Positions 1 through 11,246 of a stretch of 64,000 bases of DNA are shown here, in pieces. Origin of the DNA: Cymodocea nodosa (lineage: Eukaryota > Streptophyta > Magnoliopsida > Alismatales > Cymodoceaceae); contig CM072343.1 of assembly GCA_036874045.1 (NCBI GenBank), positions 14,528,001 to 14,592,000 of the forward strand, written 5' to 3'. The notes under the pieces were generated by a model, which was not told the origin of the DNA, made no database searches, and worked only from the letters and a program-made list of their open reading frames with translations. The position numbers were made by a program, and so were the translations under genes. Positions within the stretch are counted from its first letter, which is position 1, and each line of letters begins with the position of its first letter.

Positions 1-2400
1 TGGTTATATCTTGAATACTGGTCTAGGAAAGAAAAATATTCTAGCCCTACTAATTTCTCTAGCATTTGATTTATAAAAGGTAAGGGAAAATGATATTTCT
101 TAGTCACAGCATTCAGTTTTCTATTGTCTATACACACTCTCCTACCTAATTGAATTTTAGTAGGTATCAAGTCTTGACTTTCATTCCTAATAACTATTAA
201 TCTTTATTTGTTGGGAAGTACATGGATTGAACTAACCCATGAGCAATGCGAAATCGGATAAATTATGTTATTATATAACCATTTTACTATTTCCTTCCTA
301 ACTACTTCTTTAAGGTTTGGATTTAATCTCCTCTCAGGAATTCTAACTAGTTTAGCATTCTCTTCTAAATATATATGGTGACAGCATAAAGTTGCACTTA
401 ACCTTTTTATATCAGTCATAGTCCATCCTATTGCTACTTTATAAGTTTTTACTACATCCTTTAATTTAGATATTTGATCCTCCTTTAAATCTGATGCAAT
501 AATGATTGGATATGTTCATTTTTCTTCCAGAAATATATAGGTTAATTCAAGAGGTAAAGGTTTTAAATCTAAATGCTGACCATCAGAAGCTAGAGCTCCT
601 AATTTAACATTTTCATCTTCGATATTAAGCTCTTCTTGATCTCCTTCTACATCTATGTTTTCACTTACTTCTAAAGTTTCAAAATCTAATTACCTATTTA
701 ATTCTTCTTGAATCACATCTTCTAGCATATCTCATTCATCCTCTAGAAAGTCACTAGTATGTAAGGACATTTCTAACTCCTCATCCCTTTCCGATTTGAA
801 AATATTTAATTGAGTATCCTCATTACCATATGCTAATTTCATCATTCCATTTTTACAATTTATAACAACCTTTGATGTTGCTAAAAATGGTCTTACCAAA
901 ATTAAAGGTGTATTATGATTCTAATGCTTAATTTGTTGGAAATCCAAAATCACGATACGAATAGGATATTTGAAGTTCTTTACTTTAATTAAGACATCTT
1001 CTATTTTTCCTCTAGGGTATCTTATACTTCTATCTGCTAATTAAATAACAGTCCTAGTAGGGATTAAGCATTCTAATCCTAAGGATGCAAATATATCACT
1101 AGGCATAACATTTATACATGTACCTAGGTCTATTAAGGTTCTTTCTAGAATGATATTTCCTATGGTGCATGATATAACAGGAATTCCTAGATCAGATAAC
1201 TTTTTAGGAATTTGTGGCAGAAATAGAGAACTACTTTGCTTAGTTAAAAAGACTTTTCTCAAAAATTTTCGCTTTATTTTCTTAGTACACCAATCCATAA
1301 GAAAGTTAGCACAAAGTGGCATTTTCTGTAATAAGTCTAACAAAGGAATGTTAACTTGTACTTTTTCAAAAATTTCTCTAATTTTTTCTTATTTTTCAGG
1401 AAATGTTTGTTGTAATCTTTCAAAATAAGGTGCTAATGATTGTGATTTACAAGATTCTTTTTCTTTCATTTCATTCTTTTGATCATTTTTAGTCTCATTT
1501 TAAGTTTCAGATTTTCTTTCATTGATTTCTAAGTTTTCGGATATTACATGTTCATTTTCATTTTGAATTTCTTTCTTACCTACCTCCATTTTGCTTTCTT
1601 TTTGAATTATTGGTGGTACATTAGTTCCAAATCTTAATATTATACATACATCCTCTAGATTTTCATTACTTTCATGATGTTCTTGTGCTTCATTTTTATG
1701 ATTTTGATTTTCTATTGTTTCCACTTTTAAATTACATTGTTTAACTCTTATTTCATTGGTATTTTCTCTTGTTTCTATGTTTTACAAATTATGCAACTCT
1801 TTAACATTAAAATTTTCCTTTGTATTCTCATTTTGCATAACTTGTAATTTCATTGTAAATTCATCTAATGCTTTTAGCTATCTTTCCAAATCATCTAATC
1901 TCATTGCATTCAATTTTTGATCAATTTTTATTATGGTTTTCTCAATTTCATAGATGATATCGATTTTAGGTTCTGAATAATCTTCCTTATAATTTATTTG
2001 GTTGACTTCTTGTTGCTAATACATGTATTGTTCTAGTTTGTCTAAGTTTTACTCTAAACTACACTCAAGTCTATCATACCTATCCTAAACTTCCTTATCT
2101 CTCGACATATTACTTGTTCTAAACTAACTATTAGTTGGGTAAATTATAGGATTCTCATACTCAGTTCTATTATAGTGGATATAATTCATTTGTTGTTCAT
2201 GTGATCTAACCATCTGCAATCGTCTCAGTTTCAAACAATCAGTAATCTCATGACCTTTTAAGTTGCAGAATTCACATATGCTAACTACAGGTTTAAGAAA
2301 TTTTTGAGTATAAGCATATGTCATATTCTCAATTATAAAAACACACAACACTCCCTCTGATATTAAAACAAAACAGCACTACAGTTGCTTAGCTTCTCGA
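1..2400 (-). mobile_element. Athila-type Ty3/gypsy internal region, cut by window edge
   Basis: Read on the minus strand from the primer-binding site at 2401-2418, this is the gag-pol part of an LTR retrotransposon. A Gag zinc knuckle (C-x2-C-x4-H-x4-C) lies near 2275-2230, a charged linker near 2100-1500, an aspartic protease with the plant gypsy LIDLG active-site word near 1130, and the start of reverse transcriptase (RRLNPNLKEVVRKEI) near 420-1. The same arrangement and closely similar protein words recur at 19694-22112, so the two belong to one family. The element is broken many times and runs off the left end of the window. Athila assignment rests on remembered family words and the PBS type; Tat is the main alternative. 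Confidence 0.8.
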
Positions 2401-2418
2401 TCCCTGACAATGGCGCCA
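2401..2418 (-). other. Primer-binding site, tRNA-Asp type
   Basis: The minus strand reads TGGCGCCATTGTCAGGGA, a close match to the TGGCGCCGTTGCCGGGGA site that Athila elements use with the 3' end of tRNA-Asp. It sits 24 bp inside the LTR edge at 2443, and the short word AAGTTTTCTG is duplicated in the gap. Confidence 0.7.
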
Positions 2419-2442
2419 GAAAACTTGTATATTCAGAAAACT

Positions 2443-4372
2443 TGTTTGATTTGTTTTAATGCTTATATTAATAAATTCTTTTAGAAGTAAACAAACAACT
2501 TTTCACACAAATTAGCTATTAAGTCCAATTTGTATTTTAACTACAAGTGCACAATGTTTATTGTATTTGTGTGCAAGTACAGGTCGATCCCAAAGAGATT
2601 GAGTAAGAATAATGTACTATTTTGATTTTATAACTAGAGTTTTATGTGTTCAATTAAGCTCTCTGCTAATTTACAGTTAACTCAACAGACTTACTTCATG
2701 GAGTTATAGTTAACTCAATCTATGTGGACTTAAGTTAACTCTACAAGCCTACCTAGTAATTTCCAATTAAGTTTTTGCTGTTCATAGAAGAATTTGGCCA
2801 TCCATTGGGCGGTTCTACAAAATGTAAATAACATCAATTAAGTTTTTTAATGTTAGTTAATCTAAGATTTATCATTAATCAACACTAACATTCAAATATT
2901 TCAAATAGTAACCATTAAGATTTTTGAGTATTTTGTACGAATCAATTTCAGTAATCAATAAAACTATTTTCTGAATCAAATAAATATGAAACATTCACAA
3001 TATTGACAATGATAATATTAATCACGATTCAAAATAAATAATACAATACATAAATACTAACTATAAACTCAGATAATTAATGTTTTGTATTTTTGTTTTG
3101 ATATGTTCCTAAAGATGAACGAAAGGTGAAATGTAAAAATTCTCTATCCACAGTAAAAACACCACTAAAAACTTAATCACTTACAGTCACGCCTCCTCTC
3201 TCTATAGAAGTTGTAAGTTGTAAGTTGATCTCCTTTTTAGTATATTGGCATCAACCCAAAACCAAAGCTAGAAGTTTTACGATCTCCTAACATATGAGTC
3301 GATGCTTGGTGAAAATGGTTTTCCTTCTTGTGACGTAATCACTCCTCACAGTGGTTGTTAGTCATTGTATTTTGCCCAGAAGCGACCCAACATCCAGAAA
3401 GTATCCTCACAGACCTTCAATGGTTGGTGATTGTGGTGGTATTGTGGAGCTTTAAGGAACTTTCGACACTTCTTACAGTTAGCATGGTTCTCCACCCTCT
3501 TTCTTCATCTTTCTCCTCTTCCTTTTATATTTCTTTCAGTAGTAACTGCTTTTGCTTAAATGATCAGTTGAATTTCCTTCATTCATATCAACGATGGTGA
3601 TTCTTTCTTCATTCCACGAGTTAATTCCTACGTTATCCATACAATCGTGGTTTTCCTTCAAATTTCTTATTTCTTGCAACTACTAACAGTGGCATGTTAG
3701 AAAATAACTGGTCTGTGGAGTTAGTGTAACTCAACGGACTTAATTCATTGACTTAATTGTTAACTCAATGGACTTAATATAAAACATGTGCAACTCATGT
3801 GACATAATAAAACATTTAAATTCACATGTACATAATGATAACTTTACGAGGGTTCGTAACCTTAGCGTTGTAAGTTTACGAGGATCCGTAAACTTAACTA
3901 AAACTTTACAAATTTGCACATAATAATAATTCTTTTTTACTTTTAAACCTATAAAAGGGTATTTCAAGTACTTTGAAAACATAATTATTCGATGCTTAAA
4001 CACATTTCAGATAGTTAGCCTTGAACCTTCTAAAAGACAACTTAAGTTAAGTTTCCAAGTCATGACACGTATCCTTAAAAAATTAACAAAATACTCTTTA
4101 AGCGTTTAAAACACAATTGTCTAGAACATAAAATAAAAATCTTCGAAATAACAGACATTTTAGATACTTAGGAATTAAAAAGCCTATAACTCATCGACAA
4201 TTCAAAAATATACTTCATTAACGCTAATTTACTGGAATTATGCACATTCTTTAATTAAGGCATATAATCAGGTAATTATAACATAATGGCTTAATTCTCA
4301 CATGATAAGCTAAATATAATGTAATTAACTATTATTTAACCGTTAATATTATGCACTTTTTCATTCTAAACA
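2443..4372 (-). repeat. LTR of the minus-strand Athila-type element (family TGTTTAG, copy L1)
   Basis: On the minus strand it starts TGTTTAGAATGAAAAAGTGC at 4372 and ends with ...AATCAAACA at 2443, giving the TG...CA ends of an LTR, about 1.93 kb. Six more copies of this LTR family lie in the window (22113, 43427, 47833, 49739, 56820, 58837). Inside are imperfect palindromes of the type GTTGAGTTA...TAACTCAACGG near 2660-2760 and 3720-3790, and decayed forms of the CGGATAGTTA hairpin array near 3840-4080. No coding function is seen. Confidence 0.75.
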
Positions 4373-5187
4373 AGCAGTAAAGAAAAAATTATATTATGGA
4401 GATCTAATTCCATTACTGATGGTGGAAGGAATTGATTTCACAAAATAGACATCCAAGAAGATAAGATCTAGAACCATTTCTATGAAAGATTACAGAAATT
4501 ATGTTTCTACTGCTATTGCTGAGATTGCTTGACCTTCTAGAGAATTTACAGGAGCTGTAGAATAGATAAATCAATTAGAACAACAATTAAAAAAGCTCTA
4601 GAAGGAAGTAGATGAATTAAGGAAGAAATATTAAATGTATTATTCATCTACTTGTAATATAAAATGTTAGATTGTATGTAATGCAAACTATATATGTAAA
4701 TGAATTTTGAACATCAATATGCTTCTAAATTCGTATGTTTGTAAATGAATGATTTAATTTAAAACTATATTGAAGATAAATGTTTTATATATATTTTCTT
4801 GAAGCTTTGCAGGACAAGTTTTTAAAATTTTATGAATGATGTGGTTAAATGCACAATGATTTAATTATGTCTAAATATATCTACATATTGAAAAGTAAAA
4901 TTTAATTTCTACATAACAGGAAATGAACTGTAAGTTAAATATGCATATAATGTTCAATGAACTCAATGAAGTTAGTCCGTGGAGTAAGCTGAATGGTTAT
5001 TCATTTCTCCACGAACGAGACATCGTGGTTTTGGCGGTTACTGAAATTTAAAAATGAGAAGTGGAACATGTATCCATAAAAACAAGAACCATACATCACG
5101 TTACAAGACACGTTCTTACAATGAGATTCATCTGCATTATGGACGTGCATTATAAATAGTGTATAAATGTTATTTATAGGTTACTAG
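4373..5187 (+). other. Old flank with a decayed coiled-coil-like reading frame and a TATA box
   Basis: One frame of 78 codons at 4401-4634 (+) reads like former protein: it contains MKDYRNYVSTAIAEIA and ends with a heptad-like INQLEQQLKKL...KEVDELRKKY, but it is broken by about four interruptions. No family was recognised. After it comes AT-rich sequence to about 4960, one GTTGAGTT-type palindrome relic (4960-5000) and a good TATA box, TATAAATAG, at 5151-5159. The stretch continues across the young element at 19073: both sides of that insertion align with 23690-23720. It may therefore be the upstream region of the gag sequence there. Confidence 0.4.
5151..5159 (+). promoter_or_regulatory. TATA box upstream of interrupted gag leader
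   Basis: TATAAATAG is a consensus plant TATA box. It lies 29 bp before the target site of the young Athila element. In the pre-insertion sequence it would have stood about 30 bp before the start of the leader that runs into gag at 19073-19693. Promoter activity is inferred from the motif only. Confidence 0.35.
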
Positions 5188-5911
5188 TGTATAAATGATA
5201 TTTGTACACATTTTTATATGATAATTCATGCATTCTATGTCTTGAAACTCAAGTTATATGCACTTATACAAGAAAATACATGTTAATCACATTTTTATGA
5301 CATTGCATGAATATGTGCACAAATGCACCCCTTTAATGCAATTTTCACGAAACATACTATATGTTCATATGCTTGAATGTATGATTTAAAAATTCTTAGG
5401 CCAAGAAATAGATTTTAAAGGTCATCAAGGTATTGAAATAATTTGATATGGCCACATATATTTTATACACTATGGTTATGAACTTGTGGACATTAAATGC
5501 AATAATATGACATTGGTTATGATTAATTTTAAATACATGTTATTAATTGATTCATTCATGGATGAAATTACATTTCACATTTGTAAACATGTTAAAATGA
5601 ATGTTACATACCTTAGAAATAAATATATTTCAAGTTCACAACTAGAGTTATTTTTGGCATGTATTACTAACATTACATGCATGAGTTAAATGGAATTTGT
5701 TATAGGTGAATGTTGGCCCTTGGATCAAGCTTTAGGATCATCAACTCTTAGATGATCAAAAATCTCTATAAATAGTCCTTGTATCCCACAAGTTTTCTCC
5801 CCTCTCCAACTCCAAAATTCGGAATCCCCCTTGGTGCTCCAAGCAAGGAGGTGAAGGAGCTCCACTCATGGTGATTTCTCTTCCAAACGACTCTTGGAGG
5901 TAGGTCTCTCT

Positions 5912-7955
5912 TGTTAGGAATGAATGGCTTCACCAAAGGGGGGTGAATGGAGAACAGAGTGAATTTAAGCCTATTTTTCACTTTACTAACTAATTTGATT
6001 AATCAGTTTGCACAAGTAATAATCAGATAAAAATATCATGCACAACGGAAATAAAGGTAAGAAACACAAGAGAATTTTAAGTGGTTCACCAACTCAGCTA
6101 GTCCACCCCCAAGGGTCACTTGGGCTTCACTAAGTGTCTCAACACTTATACACTTGCTTTCAGGTCGAAGCAAGAATCAACCACACAGAAGTTTTCAGGT
6201 ATAAACTCCAGAAAACCAACACTCAGAAGTTTTCAGGTATAAACTCCAGAAAACCAATACTCAGAAGTTTTCAGGTATAAACTCCAGAAAACCAACCTCT
6301 TGAGTTTTCAAGTCGAAACTCAAATCAACAACTGAATGTAACTTTCAAGTTGAAGCCACGAACCAAATGATCATTCTTGGATCAGACTTTTAGCACATGG
6401 AGAGCTTTAAGAATCTTCTTGTAACTCCAGCTTTCAATCGATTCTTTGTTAAACTGAATTTGAGCTTTCTTCTATATCAGTAATTTATCTACAATGTATA
6501 CTATATCTCTATATGTATATGAGCAAAAGCTCTCTAAATCCATTGTCTATATCTTGTATATATACCTGATATGTACAACGATCATATTTTCTTCCAACGG
6601 GTGTATTCTACTGTACTTGATTAGACTCAAGTCCTAATACGGTAAGTTACCGTTCAGAAAATCGTTTCAAGATATCTTACCGATTTTCCTATCCTTTCGG
6701 ATAGTTAGCTGTGCAACTCTCCATAGAGTATCTATAACTCACCGAGAGATCACTTAACCTTTACTGCCAGGTAGGATTCCAGAATATTTAAATGTGAGCT
6801 GTCATCCAATCGGATACTTATAACTATAACTCACCGAACAGTTATATACTTGTTGGATAGTTTGTCTCTGTCAACTTTCATATTGTTTTAATTTAGCACG
6901 TGCATAAATGGCTGACTTAAGTTTCGGAAGGTTATCCCTGTAACTCACCGAAATGCTTCAGGATTTCGGATAGTTATTTTTCTAACTCTCCGAAAACTTA
7001 TTTGAGCCACTCTTTGAAATTCTGCACATGGGAAATTCAATAACTTAAGTTTTGGATGGTTAAATTGTAACTCACCGAAACTCTTTTGAAATTTTGGATA
7101 GTTATCTTTCTAACTCTCCAAAAACCCATTTGAGTATCTATCTGGAATTCTGCACGTGAGAAATTCACTGACTTAAGTTTCGGATAGTTAAATTGTAACT
7201 CACCGAAACTCTCTTGAAATTTCGGATAGCTATCTTTCTAACTCTCCGAAAACTTAAATGATCTTCTTTCTGGAATTCTACATGTGGCAATTTCAATAAC
7301 TTAAGTTTCGGATAGTTAAACTGTAACTTACTGAAACTCTCTTTGAAATTTCAGATAGTTATTTAACTCTCCGATTTTCCCTTTTAAGCTTTCAACTACC
7401 GGCTTCTCCATTTTGCTCGTGCGTAATAAAATGACTTAAGTTCCAGAAAGTTATGCCTGTAACTTACCGAAAAACTCAAATAGTTATCTAACTCTCTCAA
7501 AAGAAAACTCGGATAGTTATCTAACTCTCCGACAAGTCCGTTAAGCTTCCATTCTGTATTTCTGCACGTGGTTTATTGAATGACTTAACTTTCGAATAGT
7601 TATACATGTAACTCTCCGAAAAGTCCTTTAAGCTTCCGGATAGTTAACTCCTTAACTATCTGATCATTCAATCTCCTTAACTGTCTGATTAAATAACTCT
7701 CCGAAGGCTTTGTAAAATCGGATAGTTATCCTTCTAACTGTGTGATAGACTTGATACTGTTTTACTCTTTGGACCTATAACTGTCCGATTTTCCTGTAAC
7801 TTTAAGGTAGTATCATCTGGAACCTTCTCCATCTGTTTGTCTACATGGAATTTGTTCTATCTGCCTTCTGATCTAATGCTGCACTAACTTAACTGTGAAA
7901 TACAATATGTTTCCTCACATAGGTTTTGCATTATCAAAATACTAGGGTTCTAACA
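5912..7955 (+). mobile_element. Nested LTR-like insertion, probable solo LTR (family TGTTAGG, arm A)
   Basis: It starts TGTTAGGAATG and ends GGGTTCTAACA, the TG...CA inverted ends of an LTR. It is flanked by TCTCT on the left and TCTCC on the right; the uninterrupted 3' LTR has a single TCTCC there, so this is a 5-bp target duplication with one change. Near the start are the words GGGGGGTGAATGG and CTAGTCCACCCCCAAGGG. The middle is a 128-bp tandem array with CACGTG boxes. No protein-coding capacity was recognised. The family is unassigned; a copia-type LTR is as likely as gypsy. Confidence 0.65.
6897..7690 (+). repeat. 128-bp tandem array with G-box and hairpin words
   Basis: CACGTG or near-matches stand at 6897, 7025, 7153 and 7281, exactly 128 bp apart, then at about 7415 and 7565 with longer spacing. 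Each unit then reads TGACTTAAGT, TTTCGGATAGTTA...TAACTCACCGAAA, and a second TTTCGGATAGTTATC..TAACTCTCCGAAA, so each unit can form imperfect hairpins. The same units appear inverted at 8422-8960. Confidence 0.85.
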
Positions 7956-8079
7956 TCTCCCTTCCCTTATTCTCTCTACTTCCTTCTTCGGCGTTCTTCA
8001 CCATTAGGGAGGTTGAATTGCTGCTGCAATTACTCCTTGAGGAGTTGAATCCGTGGAGGATAGAAGCCTTGGAGAAGAT

Positions 8080-9656
8080 CAGAATAGTTAAGGAGCAAAC
8101 AAGTTGCAAACAAGTTGCAACAAGTTGCAGTAAATCTCAGAATATGTTGCTGCAATAAATAGTTAAGGAGCCTTGGACAATATTTATCAGGATTAGTCTG
8201 TACAGCAAAAAGATCAGAAGACAAACAAATCGAAGCAGCAAACAAGTTGCAGTAAATCTCAGAATATGTTGCTGCAGAAAATCGAACAGTTAAGAATTGT
8301 ATTTCTCAAGATAAGGAGGATTGAATGATCGAATAATTAAGGAGTTAAGTATCTGGAAGCTTAAAGGACTTTTCAGAGAGTTACAGGTATAACTATCTGA
8401 AAGTTAAGTCATTCAATAAATCACGTGCAGAAATACAAAACGGAAGCTTAAAGGACTTGTCGGAGAGTTAGATAACTATCCGAGTTTTCTTTTCAGAGAG
8501 TTAGATAACTATTTGAGTTTTTTGGTAAGTTACAGGTATAACTTTCCGAAACTTAAGTCATCTTATTACGCACGTGCAGAATAGAGAAGTTGGCAGTCAA
8601 AAGCTTAAAGGAAAAATCAGAGAGTTAGATAACTGTCCGAAATCTCAAAGAGAGTTTCAGTAAGTTACAATTTAACTATCTGAAACTTTAGTCATTGAAT
8701 TTCCCACGTGTAGAATTCCAGAAAGAAGCTCAAATATATTTTCGGAGAGTTAGAAAGATAACTATCCGAAATCCTGAAGTGTTTCGGTGAGTTACAGGGA
8801 TAACCATCTGAAACTTAAGTTAATCTTTTATGCACGTGCTGAATTGAAGCAATCGGAAAGTTAACGCAGAGTTACTGTAGCCAACTATCTGATAGTTAAA
8901 TAACTGTTCGGTAAGTTACAGTTATAAGTATCTAATTGAATGACAGCTTGTAGTATATATTCTGGAATCCTACAAGACAGAAAGGTTTAAGTGATCTTTC
9001 AGTGAGTTACAGATATTCTTCGGAGAGTTACACAGCTAACTATCCGAAAGGTTAGGAAAATTGGTAAGACATCTTGAAATAACTTTCTGAACGGTAACTT
9101 ACCGTATTTAGGACTGGAGTCTAATCAAGTACAGTAGAATACATCCATTGGAAGAAAATATGATCGTTACACATGTCAGATATATATACAAGATACAGAC
9201 AACGGATTTAAGTAGCGCTTTGCTCATACATATACTTACACCAAGCTCAATAGAAGAAAAGCTTTAGAGATCAAATCATCTTCAACACTTACAGACCAAA
9301 TTTCAGAAGTTCATCACGCATTCAACTCTGTTGTTCACAAAATAGTGTTTACTGAAGTACATGGATTAAAACTTCAGAGAAAGGATTGATTGAAGCTTCG
9401 ACAAGGAAGCTCAAGTGAATGGTTAGTTGGTTCTTGCTTAAACCTTAAAGCAAGTGATTGTAAGTTTGCAAGAGTTTAGTGAAGCCCAAGTATCCCTTGG
9501 GGGTGGACTAGCCGTTAGTGGTGAACCACCTAAAAATCTATATGTGATTTACGTTATTGTATGTTTGCTATCATTTTACATTAAATTACCTTTAAAAGGT
9601 TAAGAAACAAATTTTTACCATTCACCCCCCCTCTCATAAGCCTTAAGGTCCTAATA
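8080..9656 (-). mobile_element. Inverted copy of the nested LTR-like sequence (arm A')
   Basis: From about 8320 to 9656 this is a close reverse-complement copy of arm A, including the CCCTTGGGGGTGGACTAG and GGTGAACCACC words and the outer end GGTCCTAATA, which matches the inverted start of arm A. CACGTG boxes stand at 8422, 8571, 8705 and 8833, so the array has four boxes against six in arm A. The inner 240 bp (8080-8320) are not in arm A and contain a duplicated 35-bp word (AGTAAATCTCAGAATATG) at about 8125 and 8243. The block replaces about 265 bp of the host LTR. Confidence 0.7.
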
Positions 9657-10336
9657 GTTTGTTTGTTATGTGTTCATTCTATGTTTTCCACATATTTCCC
9701 TTTATTGTAATGTTGAATTCTTGTTATTTCAATGTTTTTGAATTCTAAGTTTAGTTTGAGTTGTTGCCCTTTATGTGTTTGATTTTATGTGTCTTTGTAT
9801 GGATTCTTCTCAAATGTTTGTTCCTATAACTCTAACATAGTTTAGACGTTTTTTACTTAACTCTAACCTTCTGATTTACTTGATTTGGATTGTATGTAGC
9901 TTATACTTAGTAGATTAGAGCATACATGGATTTAGATGTATGGTTATAAGTCCATGTATGCTAGTTTTGTAGTAGAATTAGTAGTTTGATGTAGTGTAAT
10001 TTTATTTTCTATTTTTGTAGTGTAATAATTATTGTGTGATGTTTTCTCTTAAGTGATGGATAGAGAGGGACATGAATGAGGTTTCTCATTACTGATTCAA
10101 CTCTATATGAAGTCATTTCTACCATTCACATGATTGTTAAGGCAAACATGTGATGAGAATGCATTTACACAAGGCATATCTTTAAACTCTAGTGAATTTT
10201 ATGTTTAATTGCTGGTCCTTGTGGATTCGACCCGTTCTTGCATGCTTTCTATAATTGACTCTGTACGCTTGCGGTTATAAATATTAAAACTAAGTTGTGT
10301 GTTAATTTCATAACATATAAACCCCAAACAAGTTTT

Positions 10337-10354
10337 TGACGCCGTTGCTAGGGA
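10337..10354 (+). other. Primer-binding site of the young Athila element
   Basis: TGACGCCGTTGCTAGGGA, six bases after the 5' LTR end CCAAACA, matches the Athila tRNA-Asp site with a few differences. Confidence 0.8.
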
Positions 10355-11246
10355 TCGTGCCAATTTTCTGTTTGAAATTTTCTAGAGTTTTTGATATGTT
10401 TCTTCTTTTGGAATTCTGGTTTCAAAGTGTTTTGATGTAATAATGGTGTATTAGTATGTGTTGATGCTTTTCTTTCATGAATATAATGTCATATGCTTTA
10501 TTTGATTTAAGTTTCTTATGGCATTTGTGGACTACATGTTAGTAGCAGAATTTGCAGAGTTCTGAATTTTTCATCTCTGTTCCACGTGAATCTGCTATCA
10601 AAGAACTTTTCAATGTGATGAGTTTATATTTTTTCATAAAATAATGTTTCCTTATATTTCCAGATTGTGTTTAAACACTGGAATTGGATTTTTAGAGATT
10701 TTTGTAGGAATTTTTGAAGTTCAGGTTGTTTTCAGATTACAGAACAGGTTTTTCAGAAGAATTTTTGAGGTATTGTTGATTATGCTGTGATTGGAGTTTA
10801 TGAAATGTTGGTGTGATATTTTTACTTGAAAGTATGGAAGTTAATCTTTCATACGAGTATTTGCAAGTTGAAATTGGAGTAGGAATGATAGGTTAATTAA
10901 TTCTTGAGATACAGGGTATGATGCAGAGCAGTTTCCAGAATTCTGTTAGTTACATGTTTTTTATTTGGAAGTGCTTGCATAACCACTACATATTTTGTTT
11001 CAGTAGATATTTTTGTTGAAATCCTTGATGAATTAGCTTTCCAAGACATATTTGCATGCTCAATTCTGATGTGTATACATTTCTGAGTAAATTTTTTAGT
11101 ACTGTTATGCTTAAATTGCAATAGTGAGTGATGCAATTGAAATGATTGTAGTTATTCTATTATGTGCAGATTGTTAATTGCTCTTAATTGAAGATCTTAA
11201 TAAAGCACCCAGTAGGTTATCCTGAGATTAGGATTTTGATCTGATT
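10355..11246 (+). other. Leader of the young Athila element, no gene seen
   Basis: These 0.9 kb follow the PBS and hold AT-rich sequence with no recognisable domain. An N-terminal Gag domain like that at 23954 was not found here. Confidence 0.6.

Larger units (their letters stand above)
5188..10330 (+). repeat. 5' LTR of the young Athila element, carrying nested insertions
   Basis: The parts 5188-5911, 7956-8079 and about 9657-10330 align with the 3' LTR at 17300-19067. Between them lie a 2.04-kb insertion (5912-7955) and a second block (about 8080-9656). The second block replaces about 265 bp of LTR sequence, so it is not a simple insertion. The intact LTR parts differ from the 3' copy by about 2% by eye. 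Confidence 0.85.

Noticed and set aside
5486-5689. 67-codon open frame found almost unchanged again at 17598-17801
   Set aside because: The two frames are the same position in the 5' and 3' LTR of one young element; their identity reflects LTR identity, and no protein family is recognised.
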